64,000 bases of DNA, taken from Capronia americana (Eukaryota; Ascomycota; Eurotiomycetes; Chaetothyriales; Herpotrichiellaceae). Numbering within the stretch: position 1 is the first letter of the stretch; each line of letters starts with the position of its first letter. The DNA lies in NCBI GenBank assembly GCA_016110215.1, contig JADWQD010000014.1, forward strand, positions 868,001 through 932,000, given 5' to 3'. Shown piece by piece: positions 11,540 to 22,209 of the stretch. The notes under the pieces are model-generated. The model did no database searches. It saw only the letters and a list, made by a program, of their open reading frames with translations, and was not told the origin of the DNA. The position numbers were made by a program, and so were the translations under genes.

Positions 11540-12280
11540 TCAGCCGAACGCTTCGACAAACAGACTCTCAGCTTGCTTTTCGGATAGAACTCGCGGTTGC
11601 TGAGACCAGAGAAGGAGATCATCACCGTGAGGATCATGAACAACCTGCTTCGAGCTGGATTCCCAGAAGTCCCAGTCCGACTGCAACGTGCACCAGTCGC
11701 CGTCGAGGGGCGAATCCCTCCAGATCTCTCTATCGAAGCAGTCATAGTCGTCACCAGAGTCAATGCTAGACTCATCCTCTGTATCGCCAAACGCGTTCTC
11801 GTCTTCGTCGGGTAGAGCCTTGGTGACATCAATGGCGCAGTCCTCCTCTGTTTTCAGGTGTGCGCCTCGGAAAGATGCGTGATTCGCAGCCTCGAAAGAA
11901 GATTGGGATGTGCCAACCCCATTATCGTCGTGATACTCAATATGAGCGACGTCGCCACACCCAAGCTCTTCCTCGTCCAGTATTTCGTCAACTGCCACGG
12001 GGTCCGGGAAGTCGAGCTCACCGCCGGTGTCATCAATATGGTCTATGATGTATCTCGTCGCACTGTCAAATATCGCAGCATGACCAACAAGTTTGTGGAG
12101 TCGAGGTGACGTTCTGGACGCTTCCTTCTCGATCTTTAACCTGGAGATGGAGCCGAGCTCGTATGCCAAAATCCGGCTCTGAACAGTTGTAAACGAGGAT
12201 CTTATCGAAGCAGTGCTTCCAGGACTGGAAGAAGCCTTGCCGACATGTCGTCGTCGAGTTGGAGAATTCTGGGAGCCCAT
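11540..12280 (-). CDS. acidic hypothetical protein
   Basis: An intronless minus-strand frame of 246 aa that I do not recognise. The first 40 residues are basic and Ser/Thr-rich. A predicted helical segment follows (about 45-90, including 'RLHKLVGHAAIFDSATRYII'). From about 90 to 215 it is strongly acidic with long Asp/Glu runs, and it ends in a Trp-rich portion ('WRDSPLDGDWCTLQSDWDFW'). There is no signal peptide or TM. The skewed composition and an uninterrupted frame starting at an ATG favour a real gene, but no domain supports it. It could be a nuclear or scaffold protein. Confidence 0.5.
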   Translation of the reverse strand: MGSQNSPTRRRHVGKASSSPGSTASIRSSFTTVQSRILAYELGSISRLKIEKEASRTSPRLHKLVGHAAIFDSATRYIIDHIDDTGGELDFPDPVAVDEILDEEELGCGDVAHIEYHDDNGVGTSQSSFEAANHASFRGAHLKTEEDCAIDVTKALPDEDENAFGDTEDESSIDSGDDYDCFDREIWRDSPLDGDWCTLQSDWDFWESSSKQVVHDPHGDDLLLWSQQPRVLSEKQAESLFVEAFG

Positions 12281-13739
12281 CTTGAAGCCTGGTTGTGACT
12301 ACTTCTGGATTGCTTGGATTGGCATTGGGCTTGGTGAAGTATGATATCAAGTGAACATGGCTGATAGCTGGGTGTACACCTTCAACCAGGAGTGGATTCC
12401 AGGCGAATCCGCCGGGGGAGCGATCCACATTGATGCCTTGCTCGTTGGTCTATCAAGCCACTCCCAGAGTGCAAATCAGGTGACTGACCAATCAATCTTG
12501 GGTAATACTGCAAAAGCACATTGAAGTCAGGGAAAATTGGGACTAACTTGGTTCGATGTGCCTGTAATCGGGAATATTGCGACTGGCCGTGGTGTGACAG
12601 AGCAGTGGTGTGATACAGTTGAATTCTGGTATCGCGGACTCCGGTCGGCGATTGGTGGAAAACTCGGGTTTATCGCAGCTGCGGCACGCCTCAGGCTCAG
12701 TTGGACGTACTTGGCCTAGCATGATTCGAGCAGCCTAACGTTCGCATGCTGTGGTATTCGATGTGAGGCCTAGACCTGAGTTACATAACCTCAGCCTTCG
12801 AAGCCTCAAGGCTGGACCGATCGGGCGGAGGCTGATGGCGCGGTGCGCAGTTTGTTATTAACTTCGGTGAGGCATTGCTTCGCTCGAGAATCGGACTCGG
12901 TCGACTTGTGGGCGCTGGTCACGTGGTTGAGTCACGTGTGCAGTCGCTTGGCAGAGGCACAGAGGACGCTGCCAGCATTAGTAAATGAACAAATGCAACT
13001 GTGAGTTCGACACGACTCTGGAAGCGTTTGCTGTCGGATGGCTGAGGTTCAGGACGATAGACTGAGAGAGAAGCAGTTGACATATCCTAAATCGCTTCTG
13101 TATTGTTGGGCGGCTCATGATGCTTCATTTCACTTTACCGAGTGCGTCCGTCTAGATGTTGACAGTGGGCGATGACGACGAGTTCTAGGCGCATCGGCAG
13201 CTGGCTTTCAGGCCGTTACTTCAACTCCTCATCGGTCGCGCTATGTACCGCTCAAAGTCTATTGAGATGGCACAATGAGCCATGGATCTGGAAGCGGCTG
13301 TGGACACACTAGGATCTCGCAGAACGGTTCTTCTCTGCGCATACTTAGATGATCTCCGGTTAGTGCATCCGATCGAGAAAGGTTCTTTCGCCCTTGCCGA
13401 ATGGAGCGTTGAGCGTATTATTGCCGCTTTGTCAGGCCACGCAGTGGCACGACGAGTCCGAGCGTGTTAGGCCCTTCCTTCAAGCACAGGCAACACAACC
13501 ACTGGGCTACAGTACGTGGGCAATATGTCTCCTGTCTTCCTTTACACACAGCATCATGTGCATTGCGGGGGGCGAACCTGGCTAAGGCCACTGCAAAGCT
13601 GGAGTTAACGCGAGGCAAAGAGCGACCGCTGAGTGCAGGCAACTATACCACAATTCGTCCAGCCCTTCAAAAGCTGCCTCCTGTCACTAACGGTTTGTAA
13701 ACTGGCTATCCTTTTCCTTTCCCCCGAGAAGCATTACTC
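12281..13739. other. gene-free spacer with paired E-boxes
   Basis: About 1.46 kb between divergent hypothetical genes. No supported gene. Two CACGTG hexamers sit 13 bp apart at 12920-12938, in a stretch that could serve either flanking gene. Confidence 0.4.
12920..12938. promoter_or_regulatory. paired TCACGTG E-boxes
   Basis: Two CACGTG cores at 12920-12925 and 12933-12938, each preceded by T and lying 13 bp centre to centre. CACGTG is the standard bHLH target, and this window encodes a bHLH protein, but a link is only inferred. Confidence 0.35.
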
Positions 13740-14981
13740 ATGTCGCCCTCTATTGGTTCCGGCGAGTCGCAAAGCCATGACGCCTTGGCAAATGCCTGCA
13801 AACTAGCCTGGCACACATTCTATGGTATGCAAAAGGCTTCGGAAGATTTCGAGAACCTGCGATTCGAGGTCTGGACAGTAGCCATCAGCCTTGATTCACT
13901 ACACAGCGTCGGGAGCACCTCACTACTCATCGATCGACAACCAGATCACAAACGCTGGGCGTTGACCTTCTCGAAGATCCTAAATTCGTTGAATGCTGCT
14001 CTCCGACCACTATACAACCTCGTGAAACTCTATCTTTCGACACCAGCCAGAGACCGTGCGGCGGTGAAGCAGTGGCTCACGAACCAAGATGTGAACTACG
14101 ATGGCGTCACTGTCCAGGATTTCCGGCGAAAGTTGTCGATGCTCGTGGAAAGTCTCAACGTGTTCCTCTCGTCCCTGACGCACGCCGAGCTCGCTCGAGC
14201 CAGGGCTGCTACGGAGACGGAGGAATATCGGGTCCTTCAAGAAGTCACAAGAACCGTTCTCCAGAAATGGGATGATGGAAGCACCGCTGGCATGGGGCAA
14301 GGTCCTGCAGGAGCAACCAGGTCAATCAAGCAAGTCGGCATGACCAACGATAACCTCAAGGAAAACATGGTCTCCCCTCTTGGGAGCATGTTCTCCAGCA
14401 CCAGCTCAGAAGGTCTCCCGTCGCCGTCATGGCCCATTCATCAGACCTCGCCTCATCATACAAACCCCAATCGTCCTGCGGAGCTGTTGAACCTGGACGG
14501 CATTGAGACAGGCTTCCGCAGACATATGCATGCCATGCGCCGCATTCGAGAACAGCTCTGGCACCAGAACGAGAACAAAGACCACTTGTCGACACAAAAA
14601 TCGACCCATTTCCCGGAGCCGCTACATCCACCTACCGCCATACCCCAACAAACAGCCGTGCCGGACTCGAGTCGGTCACTGGAGGTCTCTTCAGGACGGC
14701 GAGATGACTCGAACTCCGGTATGGACTCAGGTCACGGCTCTGACTCAACAGCCGTCATGTTGACGTTCAAAGACGAGGTCGCCAGAAGTCCCTCCGTGCC
14801 GGTCAAGGTCGAGCACACCAGGGCACCGTCCGGAGAGTCTGGACGCAAGAGAGTACGAAGCCACGATAACTTCCAGTCGGCGCCGGCCAGTGAATATATG
14901 AACGCCGCTCCGAAAGATAGACGACCCAGGAAGACCGCGCTTGAGCAAATGCTCACCGCGGCCCTCTTCTTCGATAGCTGA
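13740..14981 (+). CDS. hypothetical protein with helical N-terminal domain and disordered tail
   Basis: A single 413-aa exon that I do not recognise by name. The first ~180 residues look globular and alpha-helical, with aromatic and Leu residues in heptad-like spacing ('LANACKLAWHTFYGMQKASE', 'FSKILNSLNAALRPLYNLVK'). This resembles the helical N-terminal domains found in many filamentous-fungal proteins of NLR/ankyrin type, but no nucleotide-binding or repeat domain follows. Residues about 190-390 are Ser/Pro/Gln-rich and probably disordered, with a 'GRKRVRSHD' basic patch. The end is a short helix ('KTALEQMLTAALFF'). No signal peptide or TM. It is likely intracellular, possibly regulatory. 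Confidence 0.6.
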   Translation: MSPSIGSGESQSHDALANACKLAWHTFYGMQKASEDFENLRFEVWTVAISLDSLHSVGSTSLLIDRQPDHKRWALTFSKILNSLNAALRPLYNLVKLYLSTPARDRAAVKQWLTNQDVNYDGVTVQDFRRKLSMLVESLNVFLSSLTHAELARARAATETEEYRVLQEVTRTVLQKWDDGSTAGMGQGPAGATRSIKQVGMTNDNLKENMVSPLGSMFSSTSSEGLPSPSWPIHQTSPHHTNPNRPAELLNLDGIETGFRRHMHAMRRIREQLWHQNENKDHLSTQKSTHFPEPLHPPTAIPQQTAVPDSSRSLEVSSGRRDDSNSGMDSGHGSDSTAVMLTFKDEVARSPSVPVKVEHTRAPSGESGRKRVRSHDNFQSAPASEYMNAAPKDRRPRKTALEQMLTAALFFDS

Positions 14982-15706
14982 TAACGATGAGACGCAATGG
15001 ATTGGAATGCAATACAATGATGGAACTGAATTGAAGTAGCAACGAAACGACATATGAATAGTACGGAGTAAATGGAAGTAATATTAGATCGGCATGGTCA
15101 AAGGTTCATTTATGCATACATGCATCCCGTTGGCGTTCGTGCGTGGTGGTCTTTCGGGGATATGATAGCCTGGCAGTCGCTGTGATGGTAGTTCAACGAG
15201 TCTTAACAAAATGGTCATACCCAGCGTCTATAAATCCACACCCTGGCTTCGACGTTAACGATTACAATGAACTCTTCTCACACGTTTCACTCGCTCACCG
15301 TCCGCTGATTGCCTGAAAGGCTCGCCAGCCCTGAGTCAGGGCAGTTTTACTGTTTCATTGTACTTGGGTATACTTTATTATACCACTACTCGCGCAGGCA
15401 CATTCCGATGGATACGAAGAATCGTTACTGTGTCATTGATGAAATTCGTTGCTGTGGACATTATTGGCTTCCCTATTAATTATATGTCTGGGTGTCCGCC
15501 CTTGCCCTTGCCCGACCTGCCCGTCCATGCCAATGCGAATGCAATGGATCGAGCCCCAGCAACTCCGTATTAACTGAACCTGTACTCCTGTCGCTCTGAT
15601 GGAACCAAAGAGCCAAAGATACGTATTCTGTATCACTTGGCTCACGCGCGGTAGTCGCGGATCGAATCCCAATCAGATCCAATCCCATCCCATGCCGCCC
15701 GGTCGT
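14982..15706. other. convergent spacer
   Basis: About 725 bases between the converging 413-aa hypothetical and the repeat-protein gene. It contains GTACGGAGTA at about 15061 and a short GC-rich inverted stretch, but no gene I can support. Confidence 0.4.
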
Positions 15707-16291
15707 CTATGCTTGCTTGCACGCCTTGGAATTCTGCCACTGTTCCCACAAGCGCTCGTACTCGTCAAACCAAGCCGCGCCGTAATTGTGTGGCTGGTGG
15801 GCCTGCTCAAACTGCATTCTTTGGTTGTTGAGATTCTCAAACCACGCGTCCCCGTAATTGTGCGGCTGGTGGGCCTGTTCGTACTGTAATCTTTGGCTGT
15901 TCAAGTTTTCGAACCAGGCGTTGCCGTAGTTGTGCGGTTGATGTGTCCGTTCGTATTCCACGCGCTGGTTGTTGAGGTTCTCGAACCATGCATTGCCATA
16001 GTTGTGCGGCCTGGTGGCTTCTTCCTCGGTCTTGTGTTGCTGTTCGTACTGCAGCCTCTGGGCGTTGAGGTTCTCGAACCACGAATCTCCGTAGCAATGC
16101 ATGGACGATGCTGCCTGTGTCTTGGGACTGACGTCCTGTTCGGCGCGGAGCTTAACGTACTCGGTCCCCAGCTCGTTGAGGTTGGTGAACCAACTATTGC
16201 CGTAGCCGTGCATCTGTGGGGTTTGAGTTTCTGAAATCGAGCTGCTGGTCGAGTTTTGTGACTTCATTGGTGTTGTGTTGCTGTTTTGCAT
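15707..16291 (-). CDS. tandem-repeat protein with six HxYGxxWF units
   Basis: The frame runs from ATG 16291 and codes 194 aa. After a 26-residue Ser/Thr/Asn-rich lead come six copies of a unit with consensus [MP]-H-x-Y-G-[ND]-[AS]-W-F-x-N-L-N-x-Q-R-x-x-Y-E. They start at residues 27, 64, 95, 119, 143 and 167. Copies 3-5 are exactly 24 residues and nearly identical; copies 1 and 2 have longer, divergent linkers; copy 6 keeps only the YGAAWF head and then becomes 'DEYERLWEQWQ'. There is no signal peptide, TM or Lys-Arg processing site, so it is probably intracellular. Each unit looks like an aromatic turn followed by a charged helix. I know no named domain matching this. No maturase-like gene is adjacent. 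Confidence 0.75.
   Translation of the reverse strand: MQNSNTTPMKSQNSTSSSISETQTPQMHGYGNSWFTNLNELGTEYVKLRAEQDVSPKTQAASSMHCYGDSWFENLNAQRLQYEQQHKTEEEATRPHNYGNAWFENLNNQRVEYERTHQPHNYGNAWFENLNSQRLQYEQAHQPHNYGDAWFENLNNQRMQFEQAHQPHNYGAAWFDEYERLWEQWQNSKACKQA
15794..16009. repeat. three tandem 72-bp units
   Basis: Units 3, 4 and 5 of the HxYGxxWF protein are in-frame 72-bp copies. They are easily alignable at DNA level but have scattered third-position differences, so the expansion is not brand new. Protein identity exceeds the DNA identity, suggesting selection on the peptide. Confidence 0.85.
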
Positions 16292-17438
16292 GAACCTTTC
16301 CCTTTTCAATGGTGATGATAAGGTTGTGTGTGAGATGATGCTCTTGTCACTGATGGTGTTGATAGTTCTAGTATGTCTTGTCTGCTTTGGAGGAAAGGGA
16401 GATAGTAGGCGAGAGGAACTTCAGCGTTACATATACTCCCCGGTGCAGGAGGTGGTACTGCACCACAATCCCAACAAGGTACTCTTACCGTCTGGATTGT
16501 GTAAAGCCTCAGGGCTCGTCAAGGCTGCACGGAGAGACCCGAGCCAGAGCCATTGGTGACAAAGCGTCCACATCGCTGGAACTGGAAGCGACGAGTAGTT
16601 TGTTATTGGACGAGGCTGACCGCGTTCGCGTGGTCCGATGATGGGGGAGCCCGTCACACCACGATCTGCTCGCCTGTGGAGCTCCAAGTCCGAGGAGCTC
16701 TCGGCAACCCCCAGTTGGCAAATAGCGCGCTAGATTAAGCTTACAGATGCCCGGAGACCGCCTCGGGCGTCGCTCACGCCACTTGGGGCTCGGGGCCTTC
16801 AGGGCTCGTCACACTCTACGCGCTCCTATACCCGCACCGAAAATTGCGCAACTGCAATTGTTCCTTCTCGAAAACCCCATCTTTGACCACAGATGGGACG
16901 CGACAAAAGACGCGTGAAGGGTAATGGGCCCCCTTCGATCTTCAAATCGCCCATCGCGGTGCCAATCATACTCCTTTCTTGCCGAAAGACAGGGTTGAAT
17001 ACTCGGTTCTCGTAGCACCCTCCGAATCTGACGATAAGGAGCCAAGCCTTACCAAACCTTGCCTGACAGCGCATGCGGGGGTGTCTCCTGCTAGACAGTC
17101 CCACAATCAGGTGAGTATGCAGCTTGATGCCGTTGACAGCGTGACTGCGCTGGGCATGCAAGGCTCTGGTAGAGATGACATTCTCTCGACAGAGTGGGAT
17201 GGAGGTCGTGCACATATAACATCTCCCATTGGAGTCGGTGGCAAGCCTACCTGCCCAGCATCACTACAAGCGATACAAAATAAAGACTCACGCGATACTG
17301 AACACATTCTACTACACTTTTTGGGCTGCCATCATCTCCCTCAAAGCCAACAAATCTTCACCTAGGAACCATCATCACAACACTTTAAGCCTCCCATCGG
17401 CAGGTTGCACACACTTTTTCCATACCAAGACAACAAGT
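16292..17438. other. divergent intergenic region
   Basis: About 1.15 kb between the repeat-protein gene (leftwards) and the small membrane protein gene (rightwards). I find no supported gene. It should contain both promoters; no clear motif stands out. Confidence 0.4.
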
Positions 17439-17705
17439 ATGCCTCCAATGCGGCTTCCAATTAGTCGACTTGGCCAAGCAGTCAGGAGCTTTTCGTCGGT
17501 AGCACCTGGCACGTTGGGCCCAAGACAGCAACAGCTGTACCTTCACCGACACATCCTGCAACACTCTCCTTCACAGAGGATCCTATCCAAAACGTCCGCA
17601 GCGAGCCATAGATGGACACAAGTTCCCGAAGCGGTTCGCGATGTGACCAGTTACCTAGCACTTGGGGCGTTATCTTCCCAGGCGGCATTCTTGATATATT
17701 GCTGG
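17439..17705 (+). CDS. small putative mitochondrial membrane protein (3' end uncertain)
   Basis: The first exon codes about 89 residues from ATG 17439. The N-terminus is rich in Arg, Ser and Met without acidic residues ('MPPMRLPISRLGQAVRSFSS'), typical of a mitochondrial presequence. Near the end is 'RWTQVPEAVRDVTSYLALGA' leading into a hydrophobic helix (about 72-89, LSSQAAFLIYCW). A good donor (gtaagc) follows at 17706, so a short last exon is expected. With an acceptor at 17787-17788 the tail is YVARSRQGHGC; with one at 17841-17842 it is DQEADFGDFLVV. I cannot decide between them. The conserved-looking VPEAVRDV block suggests a genuine small protein; no function can be assigned. Confidence 0.55.
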
Positions 17706-19473
17706 GTAAGCAATATCTCCTCCTATCGGACACCAAGTCCCTTCCAGCCGACCCCCTGGATCGAGAGGTGTGATTTTTGAAATTTCAGTACGTGGCTCGC
17801 TCCAGACAAGGACACGGGTGCTGACGCAACTCCTTTTGCTTAGGACCAAGAAGCGGATTTCGGAGATTTTCTCGTTGTATGATATTACGACAGCATTGAA
17901 AGGCGTTGGACTGGAACTAGGCGGTTCAGAGTATTACGGAGTTAGGGCCAATCAGGCGCTGCTGTATGATGAGGTGAGGAGGGAAGATTGATCAAGTCGG
18001 GATCTTGAAGCGAGAATACAGCCTTGCGACTGCAGCAGCCGGGTCCAGGCTCGCCCATCGGAATTGACCTCCGCAAGGATTTAAACACGGGTCATATTGG
18101 CAAACAGCATGAGCAACCGAATCAAGTACGCCGCGCTATCTCGGTGGGTGTCACTACATACGGAAGTAGTCAAATGGTTGGCAGCCGGATCGGTCAGCTA
18201 ACATCAAACTGTCGAGCCTGTTTGTTTTCGTAGGAAACCTTCGTGTTTCGTAGCTGATCATTTCGCACTGCTGGTGTAAGCGGGCGCGGCGAAAAGGATT
18301 CTAGCCCAGTTGCCGGAACGGAAGAAATAAAGCCGCCGCGTCGATCGTTCCGGCCGCAGGAATGCCACTTGAGGCCGGAGGAACCTGACGACAAGCACGT
18401 GATTATGCAAGAGAAAACAACGCACTTTTGCCGACAAGGCTCCGTATGATCCGCCGTACCGCTGCACGTGCCGGATCTCTTTGCAATCTTCTCTCCTCGC
18501 CTTGCAGCTTCTTTCCTCATCATTTCATCTACTACTGAAGACGGGTATGGCGGGCGCTGATATGCCTTGTACAGCACCAGTCTGGCGAGCTTCAAAAATA
18601 TGGGTATTACAAACCCGCCCCCAGATTATCGGTTTGGCCCCTCATGAGCTTTGTCCCTGCGAGCGGAGAGCGGGCTACATCATTCCGCATGCTTCCGACT
18701 GTAAGGCCTACTGGGCCTAGCAGTCTTAGATGTGCAACAGCCCACAACTAATCGACATGCGCATTAAAATTTCCGTGCAGTCTTTGCCACTAATGGCACG
18801 GGATTAACATACGGCTGACCTAGGCGAAGAAAGCCTCGGGGTTCGGTGACTGTTTCGCACGGAAGCGCGGATCTCTGGGAGAGGTAGGGTGCCGAACCGT
18901 TCATCACCCCGACTTGTACACGGTATGTGCTTGTTAGCGGCTTCTATTCACCGATCTCCCTATCCCTCCCACGTCAAATGATGCGGTAAGTAGCGAACAC
19001 GATGCAGGCTTGCCCGTCATTAGTACGGGCAAGATGCCTCGATTGGCGGGGTTAAGTCTCTCGTGACCATCCGTGAATGGCAGCAGGTGTCAGGAATGCG
19101 TGAGATAGCCAGGCTTGCAAGGTGGGTGGATCGATGTCAGAATAAGTACAGTGCACCATACACTTCGACCCTCGCTTTGCTCGCGTAAATTTCGTCGCCG
19201 AGGCACATTGTCAAATCTACCTACATGAAACTCATCGGAAAACATCATTCTCACTGTCGACCTCCAACGCCGACGCCGACAAACATTTTGCCTTTTATAC
19301 AAGAACATCTCCACTCGCCTGCCTACCCACCGCAGAAACATCCTGGCCAGAACCAGCGCACAACAAGCCGCCCAGATATTGAATCGACATACAGCAACAC
19401 TTATCCCCCAGAGCAACAAACCTCACCTAGACAGCACAATCAAGGAGCGAGCACGGTAGCGGCATCTGTCGCT
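17706..19473. other. tail exon region and gene-free spacer
   Basis: The first ~150 bases must hold the last exon of the small membrane-protein gene. The rest shows no supported gene. CACGTG occurs near 18397 and 18465. Just before the flavodoxin gene an open frame extends upstream to 19225, but its composition is low-complexity Pro/Thr/His and it is more likely leader. Confidence 0.4.
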
Positions 19474-20001
19474 ATGCCTGTCCTAATCACCTACGCTACG
19501 TCGCACGGATCAACACGCGAAATAGCCGAACGCATTGCTTCACGCCTGCACAACGATGGTTTTGCCGTCGACTGCCGGCCTGTCGACCACGTCTTCAGCG
19601 TCGAGAACTACAGCGCCGTCATCCTGGGCAGTGCCGTGCATGGGACAAAATGGCTCCTAGACGCGCAGAAGTTCCTCGACGTTGAAGCCATGGGACTGCA
19701 AATGAAGCCGACCTGGACGTTCAGTGTCGGGATGGCCCGCACGATCAAGGGCTCCAAGTGGGTGAGAGATCGAGCTGTGAGAAGAGAATCCCAGGACATC
19801 GGAGACACGATCCTAAGGAAGTTGCCCAAGGTCCGAGATCACCATTTATTCGCCGGGAAGGACGACGGATCGGAAATGTCGGGCCCCGTGAAATGCCTGT
19901 GGAGTTGCGTGGGCGGGCGGTTTGGAGACTACCGGGACTGGGACGAGATTGACGAGTGGGCGGATGTGATTGCCAAGGAGTTGAAGCTCGAAGGCATATG
20001 A
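19474..20001 (+). CDS. HemG-like flavodoxin-domain protein
   Basis: From ATG 19474 the frame gives 175 aa, the size of a free-standing flavodoxin. It opens with strand 1 and the FMN phosphate loop 'ITYATSHGSTREIAERI'. It continues with 'AVILGSAVHGTKWLLDAQKF' (the isoalloxazine-flanking loop of the flavodoxin-5/HemG family), then 'TWTFSVGMA', and ends in 'GGRFGDYRDWDEIDEWADVI', like the HemG C-terminus. Bacterial HemG oxidises protoporphyrinogen IX using quinone. Fungi already have a HEM14-type enzyme, so a haem role here is unproven; a generic NAD(P)H:quinone or electron-transfer role is equally possible. The frame stays open 83 codons upstream to another ATG at 19225, but that part is low complexity, so I chose the internal start. 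Confidence 0.8.
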   Translation: MPVLITYATSHGSTREIAERIASRLHNDGFAVDCRPVDHVFSVENYSAVILGSAVHGTKWLLDAQKFLDVEAMGLQMKPTWTFSVGMARTIKGSKWVRDRAVRRESQDIGDTILRKLPKVRDHHLFAGKDDGSEMSGPVKCLWSCVGGRFGDYRDWDEIDEWADVIAKELKLEGI

Positions 20002-22209
20002 GGAATACAGTCCCGGGGACGATAAGTACAAGAGCCGGAACTCGAACACTATCGACGCCTTGGTGATTGAAATGCAGCACCATTGATGGATCGGCGCCTG
20101 GAGTTGGAGTATGAATGGGATTGCAACGGCAGCGTCCAACACGACACGACACGAACTAGCATGGGAAATTGGGGATGGTTATGAATACCCCCATTTAGCA
20201 GGCTTCTGCTCAGTTATGCAACATGGAATTGAATGACTTTTGCAGTGCTTGATTGTTGACACCGCCCGCAGCAGAACAGGTTCGGTTCAGTCCTCAGCCC
20301 GCAACTGCCAGTGCCGTGTCTCGTTCGCGTTCACCGCCCGGATGATTCCGTGCTCGACCAAAATTGCATGGGCGGGTGGCGGTCCAAGCCCTCACGTTGG
20401 GGTCATCTTATGGCACCAGGCACTCAGGACGACAGGGCTGAGCATGGTATTGTACTATGTAAATTAATCTAGCCATATGCCCTCTCTCCGCAGGCCGAGG
20501 CTGACTACGGTATCTCACGATATCACGATCTTGCTTTCGTAAGCCACCAGTCAGCAGTGTGAGACTACTGATACGAGTTAAACCAGTCAGCGGCTGCGTC
20601 CATTTCGGTTGGGTTATTATCGGACTCAAACGGAGTAAAGGGGTCTCCCAACGTCATCTTTCATCAACCCACGTCAATCGAGTATGCTTTGCCTTCGCAG
20701 TAGTAGTTCGCCTCCAGCGAGCGACGCCATCTCCCAAGCCATCCTTCCGTACTTAAATGTCCCGCACGTTAAACGATGGCAAACACGAGGCGGAAATGAA
20801 CTAAGTGTGCGGGTAGAGATCAAGTCAAATCAGTGCTGTAGCAACAGCCGGCGAAGATCATCCTGTGAGGTTTCTATAGAGGCCGATCTGCACGGCCGTC
20901 TACCTTCGCGTGATTCTGCAATTTAGCCTTGCTCGAGAAGGGTTTATTGCTTGATTGAGACACAGACCAGTGAATTGGCCGTGCCACTGATGGCACCGAG
21001 ATGGTGCGCCGTTCTGGGTTACATAAGCGGAGACAAAACACTCCCATCATCGTATTAAAAGTCCAACAGACTGAACGAAGCGAAAGACACCGCGCAAATA
21101 ATGAGGTCAGAAGGTGTGCTCCGTACGAGGCAACATGAAGCAAGTTTCGGTTTGTGCCTTCCGCCAAGGTCACACCAGGATAGGTACACACACTAGTGGG
21201 TGACTAGGCCAGCTAACTTTCACATAGCCTTCAGATCATCCTTTATTGTTCCTCAGATCCCCTTCACCTACAGCTTTCCCTTGGTCTAATGTGTGCTTCT
21301 TCAGGATGCAACCGCTACCTCTCAATTCTCTTGCATCTTGATCAGGGATAACTCTTTTCTCCCTCGGTCACCTTACAGCAGCTGCATGACCGAACGGGAA
21401 GTGTAGCATCCCCACATGGACTGTGCCGTGTCCAGACGTGGTTGAGAATCGCCGTGCGCCAAAGCCAACCAACCGCGGATTGCTCGACCGCCATGCCCTG
21501 CTCCCTGCTCCTCGTCTCCGCGCAACGAATCTTTCGTCTCTGATGCAAAATAATACCAAGCATACTACATTCTGGTGCTAGTTGTTGCCCGCGCGGGGGC
21601 TCGATCGGCTAACAGCTATCTACTAGTCATGCGACTGTGGTTCGACTCCAAGTAATGGTCTGATGCCCTGCTTAACTTAGCCAAGCTGATATGGTTGAGT
21701 TTCACACTGCCCCTGTTGCTGTGCGAGATATGAGTGGTAACAGTGTGCGTGCTGAATAAACCAGACAGAAAGAGCACCCATGCACCTTTCCTCTGACCTG
21801 ACTCGCAGCTTAGGTCCGCCCTATCTAATTGCAAGGTGCTGAGCCTCTTGCCCGCGTCTTTGACAGAAATCCAAGCGAAGCATCTTCATTCTCAGAGGAG
21901 TTAGAAAGATCCCCAGAGGATCTCGGCGAGAGGACCTGGTTGCCGAGTCAGCCTCCGAGACCTCCCCATTGCGGTGATGTTTTGGTACAGCGACATGAGT
22001 GGCCAACCCGGCCAACATCATACGCTGATGTGGATCGAACCTTAACTCATGACATATTGTGGGTTGCACTCAACCGCCGGGAGCGTTATCTGCCTTGAAC
22101 CACAAGGGTGCCAGCTGCCTATTTAACCACGCTAATCGTCTTCCGCGGCTCTTTTTTTCTCCTTCTCCTCAGTGCCGGTCACACTGCGAGTACTGTTCTT
22201 TAAAATGAG
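20002..22209. other. 2.2-kb gene-free spacer
   Basis: No frame has family features. A tRNA B-box-like GGTTCGACTCC occurs near 21639, but no matching acceptor stem or A-box could be folded. The right end, just before 22210, is C/T-rich and is probably the leader of the Zn2Cys6 gene. Confidence 0.4.

Noticed and set aside
15650..15680. GGATCGAATCCC resembling a T-loop
   Set aside because: The flanks do not pair and no D-arm precedes it.
15707..16291. Repeat protein as a RiPP (dikaritin-like) precursor
   Set aside because: It has tandem aromatic cores but no signal peptide, no Lys-Arg processing sites between units and no UstYa/tyrosinase-type gene nearby.
21596..21660. Possible tRNA with a GGTTCGACTCC B-box
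   Set aside because: No A-box consensus at the right distance, and I could not pair an acceptor or T-stem.
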